NCBI RefSeq assembly: GCF_963678635.1
Contig: NC_087069.1
Coordinates: 25,100,303 to 25,164,302 of the forward strand
From: Symsagittifera roscoffensis
Lineage: Eukaryota; Xenacoelomorpha; Acoela; Convolutidae
DNA: 64,000 bases
Reading direction: 5' to 3'
Shown here piece by piece: positions 54,801 through 64,000 of the stretch. The position numbers and the translations under genes are program-made. Numbering within the stretch: position 1 is the stretch's first letter; every line of letters starts with the position of its first letter. The notes below the pieces were generated by a model, which had not been told where the DNA came from, searched no databases, and saw only the letters and a list, made by a program, of their open reading frames with translations.

Positions 54801-56838
54801 ATACGTCACTGAATGTTAGTTCTGGCGGTGGTGGTTTAGATAGGAGGGCGTTAAAAGATGCGTAATTGATGGGCGAAAACGTTAGTTGAGTTTGAGCGGA
54901 ATTATGAGATTTTCTTGTTATGCGACGAAAAGGAGGTAATGACATGCCTTGTTGCAGTTGTCGATTCATTTCTTTTTGTTCGTTGAAATTATGAGTGGAG
55001 TTAAATTGAGAGCGACTTGTTTTTGGCAATTGACTACGAAGAGTGAACGCAGTTTGTGTTTGAACCGAAATTGAACGTGCGAAGTTTTCGTTCCGGTCGA
55101 GCTTTTTGGTGCCTAGATAATTACTTGTTTTGACATTATTCCAAACGGAGTTTATACTACTGCTATCTTGGAATTCTACGCATTTCACCAAATCATCTAT
55201 AAGTGCGACTACGAAGTTTTCGTCCCAGTACGCCGGGGGTTGCGGTTTTCCGACCGGGTGTCGCGAGATGTAGTCAATAAGACCCATTTTACTACCGGCT
55301 AGGTGGTGTATATCGAAATCGAATGGAATGAGACGATCAATCCATCTAGTTAACCTACTCTGATAGGTTTTATTGCCCCTATTACTCTGTAAGGCACTAA
55401 CTAGTGCTTGATGGTCTGTTATTAAGGTAAAACGTCTACCGTAAAGATAGTACTTGAAGTGTTCAATAGCCCATACTGCGGCCAAAAGTTCGAGTTCATT
55501 TACCGAGTATTTCTGTTCGCATGAATTGAGAAACCGTGATGAATACGCTATGGTGGCCCAACCATCTGGTGTGTTTTGTTCAAGTGCCGCGCCTATTCCT
55601 TCACGGCTGGCGTCACAAACAATACGAGTGTCCCGATCACTTACAAAGTGTCTGTTTTCCGTAATATTCTTTACGGCATTTAAGATATTTTTGAACGCTT
55701 TTCCATTTTCTTCATTCCAATGGAAATTAAATTTGTTGGCTGTAGACAATAGTGGTCTTAGCGGGTTGCATAGTTGAGCAAAATTTGAAATGAACTTGTT
55801 TAGGTGATGAACCGAGCCCATGAAACTTTTCAATTGCTTGAATGTTTTTGGGTAAGGTAGATTTATTATCGCATCCGTCTTCTTATGCATAGGTGTGGTG
55901 CCGTGTTCATTTATGATAAATCCCAACCATTCTACTTCTCTACAACCGAATTTACACTTGTCGATTGAAATAGCCATGTTTTCCGTATTTAATTTGTTCA
56001 AAACATTGGTCAATTTTTCAATATGTTGCTCCTTTGTGCCATGTGATATTATTAAAATATCATCTAGAAATGCGAAAGTGTCTTTCTCATTGTTGAGGGT
56101 TAGATCGATGGCTTTCTGAAATGCTGCGGGCATATCTGTTAGCCCGTAAAAGCCAGTTTGGAACTGATATGTTCCCGTGGCCTTTCCCCCAATTATGCTG
56201 AAGTTACACTGCGTACGCGTTGTTTCATCCAATGGCAGTTGACTGTACGCATAGCGTAGATCTATTTTCGAGAAATACGTCGTACCTGGTATATTTGTAC
56301 CTTCTTGTGCCGATTGTGCGATATTATCTAACAGAATGTCAATATTTGGCATCTGATACTTATTTTTATGTATCGATTTATTAATTTGTTTAGAGTCCAT
56401 GGCTAATTTTATGGATCCATCTTTTTTAACAGTGATCACAATAGGGCTTATGAATTGATTGTCATTGCATTTTTCAAGTCGAGTGATGTGGCCTTGGTCA
56501 ATTAATGCTCTAATTTCGTGTTCCACCTTTTCTTGTATGTGAATGGGTATTCGGCGCCCCCGTTGTTGTAAGGCTTTGAATTCAGATAAAAATTGCGTAT
56601 GAACCATATGGTTTCTTGAACGTCCGATTCGTGTACACAGTCCCGGGTACGTGGTTCGGACCCACGTTGCAATTTGTGTGTCTGAGTTTTCGACACTGTT
56701 AACTTGTAGTACCGACTTACCAGCTGGGTTTTGTTCTTGATGTAGCTGGATGCCAATCAGCGGGAGAAGGTTGCGCCCCAAGATGTTCGCGCGTCTGTCG
56801 TCCACCACAATAAAAGACGCTGTTTGGATAGTCCAACC
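51898..56838 (-). CDS. pol: Gypsy pol polyprotein (protease end, RT, RNase H, integrase, long C-terminal domain)
   Basis: About 1,646 codons, in the same frame as gag and separated from it only by the TGA at 56839-56841. The first in-frame Met is at 56808, but that lies inside the protease (the ILGRNLLP motif follows), so independent initiation is unlikely. From that Met: RT with FLDDILIIS at about residue 247; RNase H with CDAS at about 398, NELELL and TDHQAL; HHCC zinc region (HLTHPGQ ... CKNCREKG); integrase core with Asp in DFAGPLP, Asp in RRDQAQ and Glu in GMVERL. A tail of about 600 residues includes a conserved WIREDGKQPRL segment. The frame is intact throughout. Confidence 0.95.
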   Translation of the reverse strand, partial: GWTIQTASFIVVDDRRANILGRNLLPLIGIQLHQEQNPAGKSVLQVNSVENSDTQIATWVRTTYPGLCTRIGRSRNHMVHTQFLSEFKALQQRGRRIPIHIQEKVEHEIRALIDQGHITRLEKCNDNQFISPIVITVKKDGSIKLAMDSKQINKSIHKNKYQMPNIDILLDNIAQSAQEGTNIPGTTYFSKIDLRYAYSQLPLDETTRTQCNFSIIGGKATGTYQFQTGFYGLTDMPAAFQKAIDLTLNNEKDTFAFLDDILIISHGTKEQHIEKLTNVLNKLNTENMAISIDKCKFGCREVEWLGFIINEHGTTPMHKKTDAIINLPYPKTFKQLKSFMGSVHHLNKFISNFAQLCNPLRPLLSTANKFNFHWNEENGKAFKNILNAVKNITENRHFVSDRDTRIVCDASREGIGAALEQNTPDGWATIAYSSRFLNSCEQKYSVNELELLAAVWAIEHFKYYLYGRRFTLITDHQALVSALQSNRGNKTYQSRLTRWIDRLIPFDFDIHHLAGSKMGLIDYISRHPVGKPQPPAYWDENFVVALIDDLVKCVEFQDSSSINSVWNNVKTSNYLGTKKLDRNENFARSISVQTQTAFTLRSQLPKTSRSQFNSTHNFNEQKEMNRQLQQGMSLPPFRRITRKSHNSAQTQLTFSPINYASFNALLSKPPPPELTFSDVSHQVIPSKESLTFNRIENEKTDAICQTLDDVKQSQDTECQAGNSQSTQQDTESQTIATIEEEDTPMFRKNLRKVMDVNFLAAATKRDRNLSPLLTMVKQEKWDSIKSCYGPYFYNVRHRLSVRENILLYDDRVVIPKQLRPTLMDALHLTHPGQGGMLEAGRHVWYPYLHRDIVATAQNCKNCREKGKNFKVISGKQHYTTLDAVVEPNEEIQLDFAGPLPDENDKEVYILVGVDRFSRFPYAKVVTNNKADTIIHFMQNHIVNQGVPRAIRRDQAQGFRAKKFLIYCKAHNIKLIFAPVDDHRAIGMVERLIRTLKSRLAIMKIDKSNRPYKLASDVAELIKTLRITPNTSTKVTPFESHYGRKANTPLSNLSTSSKLSNLSWENTKLSCLDEKVLTKPALSAETMWNREVNSEDELDLKYKQKPTSDYQYVPEPTFNPASPEKNNAEQSTTKAHQDTATTSGKRRAHHQPDVRTHKDAVTLDSSDEEFDRRLLQKFPIGAHLPLSNKPYEARSLQEAFLKEKSNNLENLRTRNPIRLLTKQEKENLRRAPLVFLKDRFKSPAHTIDPKTGLRLEQVARKTGTIARKTKNAGTFGAQFKIIENGAILNYSPHTAWIREDGKQPRLIRHDGLAFIPDPRVYGKCRPAALKDFVAYKHLPRAKPRILGPKSPSMGAQKKPEDKSSTSPRKPPPKSTQEVLQQTLNRRALGPQKLLSTFTSRNQKNASNSSKPATQRLPAKSKKAKADPATIEFDCDTSISLSSDIELDHKTPSPSKQPAAKRIDRKSTPETNSPEIRRSTRARTSTLAGKFGNAIPIGNISTNTDMSGMVATIEHANTEDITSKEPNTSNTIDIGDAQTTRDKETTVCLSPSVTTSEEIVCTEVLMSNDTPENARETTTTATPPRTTSSRYILDKQKITEDSFSKDFEDAMNFLQSISPIRGNSMTFQREKEGDTQKSTSQAEDLENP

Positions 56839-58317
56839 TCACGATTCAATTGGGGCAGTCAGCCTTCCAAGGGATGGGATTTTGTAGCCATTGTAGCATA
56901 CCATTTTGTTAGCTTCATCGTCATCCCTCATTGTTGTTCTTACTGCTGACGTGATTGTCGTAGCCAGTAGGTTGGCTGTTTTCTCGTTTACGAACGATGT
57001 TGGTGATACTGTGTCGGCGATAAAAACGATGTTGTTTTTCCCCGAGCGCACCCGTATAAGGTGTCCTTTAAGATCTGTGTCAAGTAATTGTTCTGCCCGT
57101 CTTGGTTCAAAATTTATCCAGTTTGTGGATGTATCGTCCGGATGGATTAGTTCCCACCCCGGGATAACGTCACCCGCTTGTAGATAATTGACGTAGGCTG
57201 TCATATCGGTGCTTTGATGGTCTTGTTGTTGTTGATTCTCCTCTTGAATTGCGTTTACCTCGCTAGATTTACACAGTCTTGGGAAATGGCCCCTCTTGGT
57301 GCACTTGTTGCAAATTTTGTCACGCGCCGGACATTGGGCTACATGAGTTGCTGAAAATGCATTTCCGCATTTGAAACAATCTTTCCTCTGTCCGGCCTTT
57401 TCCGAATAGTTCCTTGGCGTTTGTCCTCCTCTGCCGCGTCCCCCTCGCTGTTGAGATTTATATCCACCCCGCTTTTGGACGAAGTTTACTGGTTCGGATT
57501 TTATATTCGGGAGTCCGGTATGACTATTTGAAGTTCCTTGTTTTCTTATGTAAACTTGGTTCTCGAGACCTTTTTCACGTTTTATTGCGTAGTCCAATGC
57601 TTGTGCGGGTGTTTTTGTTTCGGCGAGAAGGTCTTTTTGAACTTCGTCGTTTGACATGTTTGCCGTAAATAGATCTCTGACTATTTCGGACTCCAGACCT
57701 ACATCGTTGCATGCCGTGCATTTGAAGTTTCCTTTTACCACAAGTTCCGTGAGTCCGCAGTGGAATTCTTCCAGGGATTCCGTTTTCCCCTGTTTGCGTG
57801 TAAACGCTTCGTACCGATCGAATGTTACGTTGCGTTCTTTAACAAACAGTCGTGTTAGGAGTGTCCAAAATTCTTTGGTGGAGGTATCTTGAATTTTAAG
57901 ATTTGGGTAATATTGTGTGAGTCGTCTTTGGCCCTCCGTCCCCAAACACAAATAAATGTAACTTCGGCATTTGATATCGGCTTCCTCCCATGGTATGCCG
58001 TCGACGGTGGGACCGAGGTTATCCAAATGTTGACATTGATTCTCCCATGCTACACGTTTTTCTTGGTTACGTAGGTTTCGATCGCGTATTTGTTTGTCTG
58101 TTTCCCCATCTATATTCAGTTCATAGCCTGGTTCTTGGGGTTTCCGAACAGCTGGAGGGTTGCGTAGGAGTTTGTTCAAATTCATCCCATCTTTGGCGAT
58201 GATGCCAAGAAACAGCTGCTGGTTCCATTTGTCCCACTCTACTGGTGGTTCCGCGGACGCTTTCTGCCAAAACGGCGTAATCCCCAATGGGTTCTTGGTG
58301 AGTGCTGGCTGCGCCAT
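56839..58317 (-). CDS. gag: Gypsy gag (capsid, nucleocapsid) with protease start, ends at TGA
   Basis: 492 codons. The ATG uses the last base of the 5' LTR (58317). After the capsid region comes a basic Arg/Gly stretch, then two zinc knuckles: CFKCGNAFSATHVAQC (a longer-spaced form) and CNKCTKRGHFPRLC (CX2CX4HX4C). The retropepsin domain starts in this frame with FIADTVSPTSFV at about residue 435. The catalytic motif is DTV where the family normally has DTG or DSG. A TGA at 56839-56841 stops gag inside the protease, before the ILGRNLL motif that continues in pol. Confidence 0.92.
   Translation of the reverse strand: MAQPALTKNPLGITPFWQKASAEPPVEWDKWNQQLFLGIIAKDGMNLNKLLRNPPAVRKPQEPGYELNIDGETDKQIRDRNLRNQEKRVAWENQCQHLDNLGPTVDGIPWEEADIKCRSYIYLCLGTEGQRRLTQYYPNLKIQDTSTKEFWTLLTRLFVKERNVTFDRYEAFTRKQGKTESLEEFHCGLTELVVKGNFKCTACNDVGLESEIVRDLFTANMSNDEVQKDLLAETKTPAQALDYAIKREKGLENQVYIRKQGTSNSHTGLPNIKSEPVNFVQKRGGYKSQQRGGRGRGGQTPRNYSEKAGQRKDCFKCGNAFSATHVAQCPARDKICNKCTKRGHFPRLCKSSEVNAIQEENQQQQDHQSTDMTAYVNYLQAGDVIPGWELIHPDDTSTNWINFEPRRAEQLLDTDLKGHLIRVRSGKNNIVFIADTVSPTSFVNEKTANLLATTITSAVRTTMRDDDEANKMVCYNGYKIPSLGRLTAPIES
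58298..58316 (-). other. Putative primer-binding site overlapping the gag start
   Basis: Directly after the 5' LTR the minus strand reads TGGCGCAGCCAGCACTCAC. TGG at the LTR border is the complement of a tRNA 3' CCA. It begins at the second base of the gag ATG, so primer site and coding sequence coincide. The tRNA was not identified. Confidence 0.5.
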
Positions 58318-58674
58318 GTTATACCCTCAGCCGTTAGGTGAGGTATAAACTGTATAATTTCGATGTTCAAAGTCTATGCTTAATCGCTAACTAAGAATTG
58401 GAATATGAAGAGATAGAGAGAGCAACTTAAATTCAGTTTGGAACGTTAAGTCTGGTCGACGCTGACCTCGAAGCATTTGAGATACGGCGTTTCATAATAA
58501 CTAATACATATGTTGTTAGGTATAGATAGATACTTATTTAATACGCAGACTTCTATATGTATTATGTAATCAGTTAGGTTTATAATATGTAAACATTACC
58601 AACTGGTAGTTTTAGCACCTCATTGTACATTGTTTATAAAGGGATGTTTTACTACAATATCCGTATGGATAACA
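58317..58674 (-). repeat. 5' LTR of the gypsy element
   Basis: 358 bp, identical to the other LTR except for one base. Its last base supplies the A of the gag ATG. Confidence 0.95.
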
Positions 58675-58679
58675 CATGT
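58675..58679. repeat. Target-site duplication, right copy, gypsy element
   Basis: CATGT, matching 51503-51507. Confidence 0.93.
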
Positions 58680-58925
58680 GATAGACTCGTAATTAAGTAC
58701 CTCAGAAACCGTTTTGTGAACATTGCAGTTTAAAAAAGCGTTGAATGTAGATTGCAGCAACGATTTTATACTCAACGTAGTGATTTTTCTATTAGGCTAG
58801 CAACAGCTAAAATTGGACTTAGAATTTTCGATTTGAAATTATGCTTTCTTCTTTTTTGGATTCTGAAAATTATCTATAATAACTTCCACTTTTTGTTCGG
58901 TCTTGTGCAAGCGATATTTTCGCTC

Positions 58926-59694
58926 ATATTTTAAACAACTGTTTTTTAAAGGGTTACTGAATATTTTTTTGGTAGCAAGGAGTTACTTGGTAATAAGGAG
59001 TTACTTGGTGTATCAAAATGGTGCATACAGCTGAAATGTAGTATATAAATGAGGCATTTATATCGGTTAGAAAACTATGTAGAAAGAGAGCTTTAGTTGC
59101 AGGATAGATTTTAATTGGATCTTATTTCTGATTAAAAATTAAAGAACCCGACATCATCAGAACAAACAGTTTAACATTGTGGTCGAGGCAAAGTTGTGCT
59201 GTGACATGACGAGACAGTTGTACCGCTTTCTTTCTTTCGTACCCAGTAAATTTTCTAAAACAGATCTGAAATAGTCTTTTTCAGATCTAAATTTTAGATC
59301 TGAAATAGTTTGTGAAATTTTTAAATAACGCTTGGATAATTTAAGGATTGGTTATTTCAGATCTAACTTCAGGTCTGAAATTTTTTTTCTTGGTTATTTC
59401 AGATTTGAAAAAATCTATTTCTGATCTAATTTCAGATCTGAAATTTAGTTTTCCTTGGTTATTTCAGATCTGAAAAATCAATGATTTGGACACAATTTTT
59501 GCTGCTTTTGATTTTTTTATATCTTCTGCTAGCTACTAGCAGGTACTCTTCTGCTAGCTACCTGCTAGCTACTAGCAGGTACTAGCAGGTACTATTTCAG
59601 ATCTGTTTTAGAAAATTTACTGGGTTTTAGATTTCCTTATAAGCGTAGAAAAAATTATTCAGTAACCCTTTAAAAAACAGTTGTTTAAAATATT
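58926..59694. mobile_element. Foldback element with outer and inner inverted repeats
   Basis: The outer arms (58926-58966 and 59653-59694) share ATATTTTAAACAACTGTTTT with its complement and continue through AAAGGGTTACTGAAT. Inner arms of 34 bp are perfect: 59242-59275 (CCCAGTAAATTTTCTAAAAC...) and 59591-59624. The nested pairs suggest one MITE inserted in another. No coding capacity. Confidence 0.8.
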
Positions 59695-60310
59695 TCGGAC
59701 TTGAAAAAATCTATTTCAGATCTAATTTCAGATCTGAAATTTAGTTTTCCTTGGTAATTTCAGATCTGAAAAATCAATGATTTGGACACAATTTTTGGTG
59801 CTTTTGATTTTTTTAATCTTCTACTAGCTACTAGCAGGTACTCAGCAAAGTCTCAAGTTCGAGACTGCAAAGTATGTTTCCCCAGTCATGCTATAAATAC
59901 TCTAAACACGTAAGTAGAGCATGAAAATCAAATATGTTAAAAGTCTTTTAAACTTTTTATCACAGTTGAACAAGAAATTTAGTTCGAAAAAAACTGTTTG
60001 TGAAAATATTCTGAAGTTTTTCTGACCGCTAGGTAATCTAAAAATAATTGTGTATTGCAGAAACATCAAAAAATAAAAGCTCCATTTCTGCCTGAAATGC
60101 ATAAATTATAATTCAACAAAGGATTTCTCAGATCTGATTTCAGGTCTAAAATTTTGTTTTTCAAGGTTACTTCAGATCTGAAATTTTCCACTTCAGATCC
60201 AAATTTCAGATCTGAAATTTTTAAATTCTTATCAAGGTCTGAAAAAAAGAATTTCAGATCTGAGAATCAACTTATGTAAGAAATAAATAATTTCAGATCT
60301 TGCACAGAAA
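59276..60310. repeat. AGATCT-rich repeat field
   Basis: TTTCAGATCTGAAAT and close variants recur more than a dozen times. A segment of about 140 bp at 59405-59550 recurs at 59700-59840 with few differences (both contain AATCAATGATTTGGACACAA). Palindromic GCTAGCTACTAGCAGGTACT units occur at 59525-59595 and 59822-59840. Confidence 0.75.
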
Positions 60311-61740
60311 ATCCCCTGGGTAGGGTTTCATTTGTAATTACGAGACCAAATTGTGTTTTTTTGTGAAATGTTAGCGGAATCTGCAACAAACTGAAAACAG
60401 ATTTTTCGCGGAACCCGAAACATTGCTTTTTTCTTTGTTCCTCTCTGCTATTTTGGATTCTATGAACGAATAGCTCAAAAACAGTTTTGCTCAAAATGCT
60501 CTAAAATCAGGCAATTTTTTGAAATCGGCATTAAAATTTGCGGAATCTGCAATAACAATTGCCAAATTGGGAACAGTTCAAGGAATCCTTAATCAAATAA
60601 TAATGTATAGGTGTAGTAAAATTACGCTGTCGTGGAATCCGCAACTTTTAAAGACATCTGCAGATTGCAAGAAGAATCCTCAAATTTTAGGTGGAATCCG
60701 CATAAATTTGAGGAACCCAGTTACATTTAGAAATCTGCTTACATTTGCAGAATCCGGAACAACTAGCAGTATTCGCTCGTTGCCGAACCTGCGAAAAAAC
60801 TAATGCGCTGAGAAAATTTACGTCCACGTATTTTTGTGCGGAATCCGCAGAACCTTACTAAGTGGAATCTATGTACATTGTGAAACATGATTGAATACTT
60901 GTCTCGCGATTCCAGTGATCTACAGACACCAATTTGTGCGCCTATCCAGTGCACAGTTGGCCTCGTTATGTTATCTTAATGAAAGCGCAATCAGCGCACG
61001 AGCGGAATAAGTTCGGTTTGGAGCTACAGTGGTTTGCGACTTCTTTATAACTATAAATGGCTATCAAATTATCAAGCGTTGAGGTATATTACAAAGTTTT
61101 ATTCAAATAGAAAAAGTCTGGACCACTGATTTCCCCATGACTTTTTTTCTCGGAATATAGCAAGGAAGCTTTATTATGATTTTCGACAAAATTGTTTGTA
61201 CTCTTTGGAGTTTCATGAGAAACATTCGATTAGTTTAGATTTCATGTTTCCCTTAAAAAGGTTTACAAATAAAAATTTAGAAATTGAAATGTGTTTTAAA
61301 TCCAATGTGGTCAAGAATTTTCAAACTTTAATAGTTTCATAATCCATTGAAAATCAAGTGAAACGGATTATCATTTATTATTTTATGTATGAGTTTTAGC
61401 AAGTTATTTACAAATTGCAGATTTTTTTTACGTTTCTCAGGGCCTATTTGTTTTCTGAACCTACTAAATTTTTATTTGAAAAAAAAACATAACACTATCC
61501 GATTTTACTCACAATTTCCACATCTTCTCGCTTTAAGTGACATAGATTAACTCATTGTGAAAAAATTGGCTGTGACCAAATCTAGACATTTGACGGTCTT
61601 CACGGTCAGTTGTAGCGTATGCCATCTGAAAGAACTAAGCATTCTCTATGAGAATGAACATATTACACAAGTATCAAACAAGCGAAGTTTCAACATGGTA
61701 TCAGGACGTTGATCTTTGTTTACAATTTGCTTAGATTGGA
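60311..61740. other. Gene-free stretch with GGAATCCGCA-type repeats
   Basis: Bases 60370-60900 contain repeated GGAATC(T/C)GCA motifs spaced 20-60 bp apart, probably an old degenerate repeat. No exon is supported. Confidence 0.4.
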
Positions 61741-63770
61741 TCGGGAAGTTAAAACAAAGAAAATTTAAGTTGATGTCGAGCAGAATATCAGGAAGAAGTA
61801 TTGCAATAGGAATGACCACATGAAACAGGAAGGAACAGACTGAGGGAGAGGATTGAGAGACACATAAGGGAGACAGCAGTTAATTTGTACGGAAACAGAG
61901 AACGGTAACAAATCGATCGTCTGTAACAACGGAAGAATCAGAAAACCAACAGTTGGCGGTAACGAAGCAGCAAAACAGGAGATAAAGAAGTTGAAACAAA
62001 GACTAGATGAAACTGAATGTGAATTGAAAAAGAACCGGGATCCTAGAAGACAAAATCAAAAACAGATTAAGGAAGTGAATATGCCCGTGTTGAAAGTAAC
62101 AATGTTGAATAATATCATTGGTGGAAGGAGACCTGTTATGGTGGCGTGGATGCACACAAACTCCCGCAAACTTGCAAGCTCCACACGAGATCATGAACAG
62201 CATAACGAATCCAGAAATTGAAGAGATTATCAAGAACATGGACAGGGATGCACATTCTGCGGAAAGGATCCGACGCTTAATAGCAGTGTTGGAGGAGTAT
62301 TTACGCCGATTCCATATCTGAAACTTTCAGAGACATATATGCATTGATCACGGTGGTAAAAACTTACAAAAGAAATTACCGAAATTAATGAATCTGACAT
62401 GTTAGTAAGTGATAAAATTTAATGCTCAGCACTGATGGTAGGATCAAATTTGGATGAGGCAACGAAAATAAAAAATCGACAAATTGCAAGGAGAATTTAC
62501 GGAGAGAATTGCATGAAACCGAGGGTTACTCAAACTGATACTGAGTTATTTTACAATGTCTGAGAATACCACACCCAATATCCTATTCGCAGGAAAAAAA
62601 ACAAAAGATGGTCATAAAAGAAAAGAAATGCAAACGTGAGAAGAAGTGGAAATCATTATGCAAATGTAGGAGCACTGTCGAAAAGAGGAAGAAATTAAAG
62701 TTCGGGGCAACGAGGTTGCTTTAGGTTGGGATCAAAGTACGATTGGATGCGAGATTGTTAATAACAGTATGGTACAAGCGGAAATCAAAAAGGGTACACG
62801 ACAAAAGTGAGAAACTACAGTATTGAAGGAATTTTCGTCAAGCGACGTAATCAAAACTTCCAGACTTGACAAAACGAGGAAAGAGGAACATAGGAAGAAG
62901 TACACCAAGAAAACTATAAAAACTTGGACAAAAAAGTGGAAACATCGCTGGGGACCGAGATTGAGAAAGAGAAGAAAGTAGAGAGATTGGATTTCAAGAG
63001 CAAAATGATGAAGTAGAAGTGTATATGATAGTTGATTCTGGAGCAGCAATGTCAACTATGTCATTAGAACAATGGTTGAAGATCGAAAGATGCTTAAAAC
63101 CTGAGGGTTGGAACCAATTTAAAACCAGGAAAATCAAGACAAAGGGAACATCGAAACGAAGGGAACATTTAAATGTTGTGCATCGAGGAAAATGATAAGA
63201 TGAATGTTTAACTAGACTTTTTCCCAACGATTTGATGATAACGCCCGAAGAGACGCTGAAACTGAGAAAGGGAACAGGCAGACATAAAATATGAAAAGTT
63301 ATTGTAGATAGACAAAAATTGAGAATAAAAGGGAGAAAGCAAGGGTTGGAAAAACGAACATTTTCGAGGAAACGAGTCAGTCATGCGAACCATAATGAAA
63401 AAGTGTCAAACATTGGCATCTAAATTTTGGCCATAGAAGCAATAAATTATTATTAAGAATGATTGAAAAGTTAGATCTGAAAGAAAACATGACGGTAAAG
63501 AAGAAAAAATGTTGAAGTGATTGACCATTTAATGGAAAATTGTAAAGCATACAATGATACAGGAAGAGTTGGGAAAATTAGGAGTCTTTCGACACACAGA
63601 AGCATAGATTTCATTGACTCCGCGGCCATTGATCTAGCTGAATGGATAGACACTAAAACGAACAGAAAACACATGCTCATGATTGATGCGGTTTCGAGAT
63701 TTTTGTTTAAATCAATCGTACATTTAAAGAAACCAGTAGAAATAAAAGAAGGAATATTTAAATACTGAAA
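61741..63770 (+). pseudogene. Decayed LTR-type retroelement (gag-like, protease and integrase fragments)
   Basis: Fragments are in the right order. At 61990-62320 there are gag-like pieces in two frames (NPEIEEIIKNMDRDAHSAER). At 63005-63195 a retropepsin start reads MIVDSGAAMSTMS. At 63517-63768 an integrase zinc/core start reads GRVGKIRSLSTH then IDSAAIDLAEW and MLMIDAVSRF. RT is not recognisable and the frames are broken by many stops, so it is inactive. It belongs to a different lineage from the two gypsy elements above, judging by the protease and integrase wording. Confidence 0.65.
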
Positions 63771-64000
63771 TAAAGGAAAGAATCTGAACATTTTTTAAAC
63801 ATCGACCAATTGGCTAAATTAAACATCGACCAATTGTGTAGGATGAAAGTTGACTGCTCAGACAAAAAAAAATTTTATGTCGTTCAAATGGAAAAGAATG
63901 TTCTAAGGTTCTTGGGTCAAAATCATAAGCTAAATTTAGTATGACGCATGCAATTCGATTAGTCACAGGATATGAGCAAATGAGAAAAAAACGATATCAT
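63771..64000. other. End of window, no readable frame
   Basis: It probably continues the decayed integrase, but no motif is readable. A short repeat (AACATCGACCAATTG) occurs twice at 63798-63836. Confidence 0.35.

Larger units (their letters stand above)
51508..58674 (-). mobile_element. Full-length young Ty3/gypsy LTR retrotransposon, 7,167 bp
   Basis: Two 358-bp LTRs flank a gag frame and a pol frame on the minus strand, with a 5-bp CATGT duplication outside. The LTRs differ at one position (51811-51815 region, A against C), so insertion is recent. A polypurine tract lies before the 3' LTR, and a sequence starting TGGCGCAGCC lies directly after the 5' LTR. It is related to the element at the left edge. 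Confidence 0.96.

Overview
The window is AT-rich DNA from an animal, almost certainly an invertebrate. It holds spliced GH35 beta-galactosidase and exostosin genes, an armadillo/TIR protein, Ty3/gypsy and Penelope-like retroelements, MITE-like foldback elements and a complete Maverick/Polinton. The phylum cannot be fixed from the sequence. All coordinates, repeat comparisons and splice sites were read by eye.

Layout. 1-4.45 kb: the 3' part of a Ty3/gypsy element on the plus strand, with a likely LTR. 5.27-9.94 kb: a complete seven-exon, 636-codon acid beta-galactosidase gene on the minus strand. 10.59-10.80 kb: the last exon of an EXTL3-like exostosin glycosyltransferase on the plus strand, with no upstream exons visible. 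11-22.6 kb: a repeat graveyard with a large foldback, a MITE-like hairpin, a broken Penelope-like element (RT plus C-terminal nuclease linker), a decayed retrotransposon C-terminal domain between direct repeats, and tRNA-Leu-derived repeats. 22.66-23.74 kb: an exon encoding a TIR domain (minus). 24.18-44.25 kb: an integrated 20,074-bp Maverick/Polinton. 50.19-51.36 kb: an armadillo-like exon (minus), which joins in phase to the TIR exon across a proposed 26.4-kb intron containing the Maverick. 51.51-58.67 kb: a young full-length Ty3/gypsy element (minus). 58.9-60.3 kb: nested foldback repeats rich in AGATCT. 61.7-63.8 kb: a third, badly decayed retroelement.

The Maverick has perfect boundaries: AG...CT termini, terminal inverted repeats containing 29-bp subrepeats, and a 6-bp AATTTG target duplication. 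The leftward genes are a protein-primed family B DNA polymerase, apparently split by a 656-bp intron and by a frame change at an A7 run, and small overlapping ORFs lying partly in a perfect 840-bp tandem duplication. The rightward, tightly packed array encodes a PC4-like protein, a possible HUH-motif protein, two conserved Maverick-type proteins, a small protein followed by two tandem paralogues, a two-segment membrane protein, a packaging ATPase, a short conserved protein, an acidic/basic protein, integrase, minor capsid protein, a basic core-like protein, major capsid protein and an adenain-like protease. This is the full replication, integration and virion-formation set, so the element looks like an integrated virus-like transposon with few lesions.

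The most interesting points are the Maverick inside the intron of a probable ARM-TIR immune or NADase-type gene, a young LTR about 140 bp upstream of that gene's start codon, the PolB intron and frame change, and the in-frame TGA and altered protease motif of the young gypsy element.
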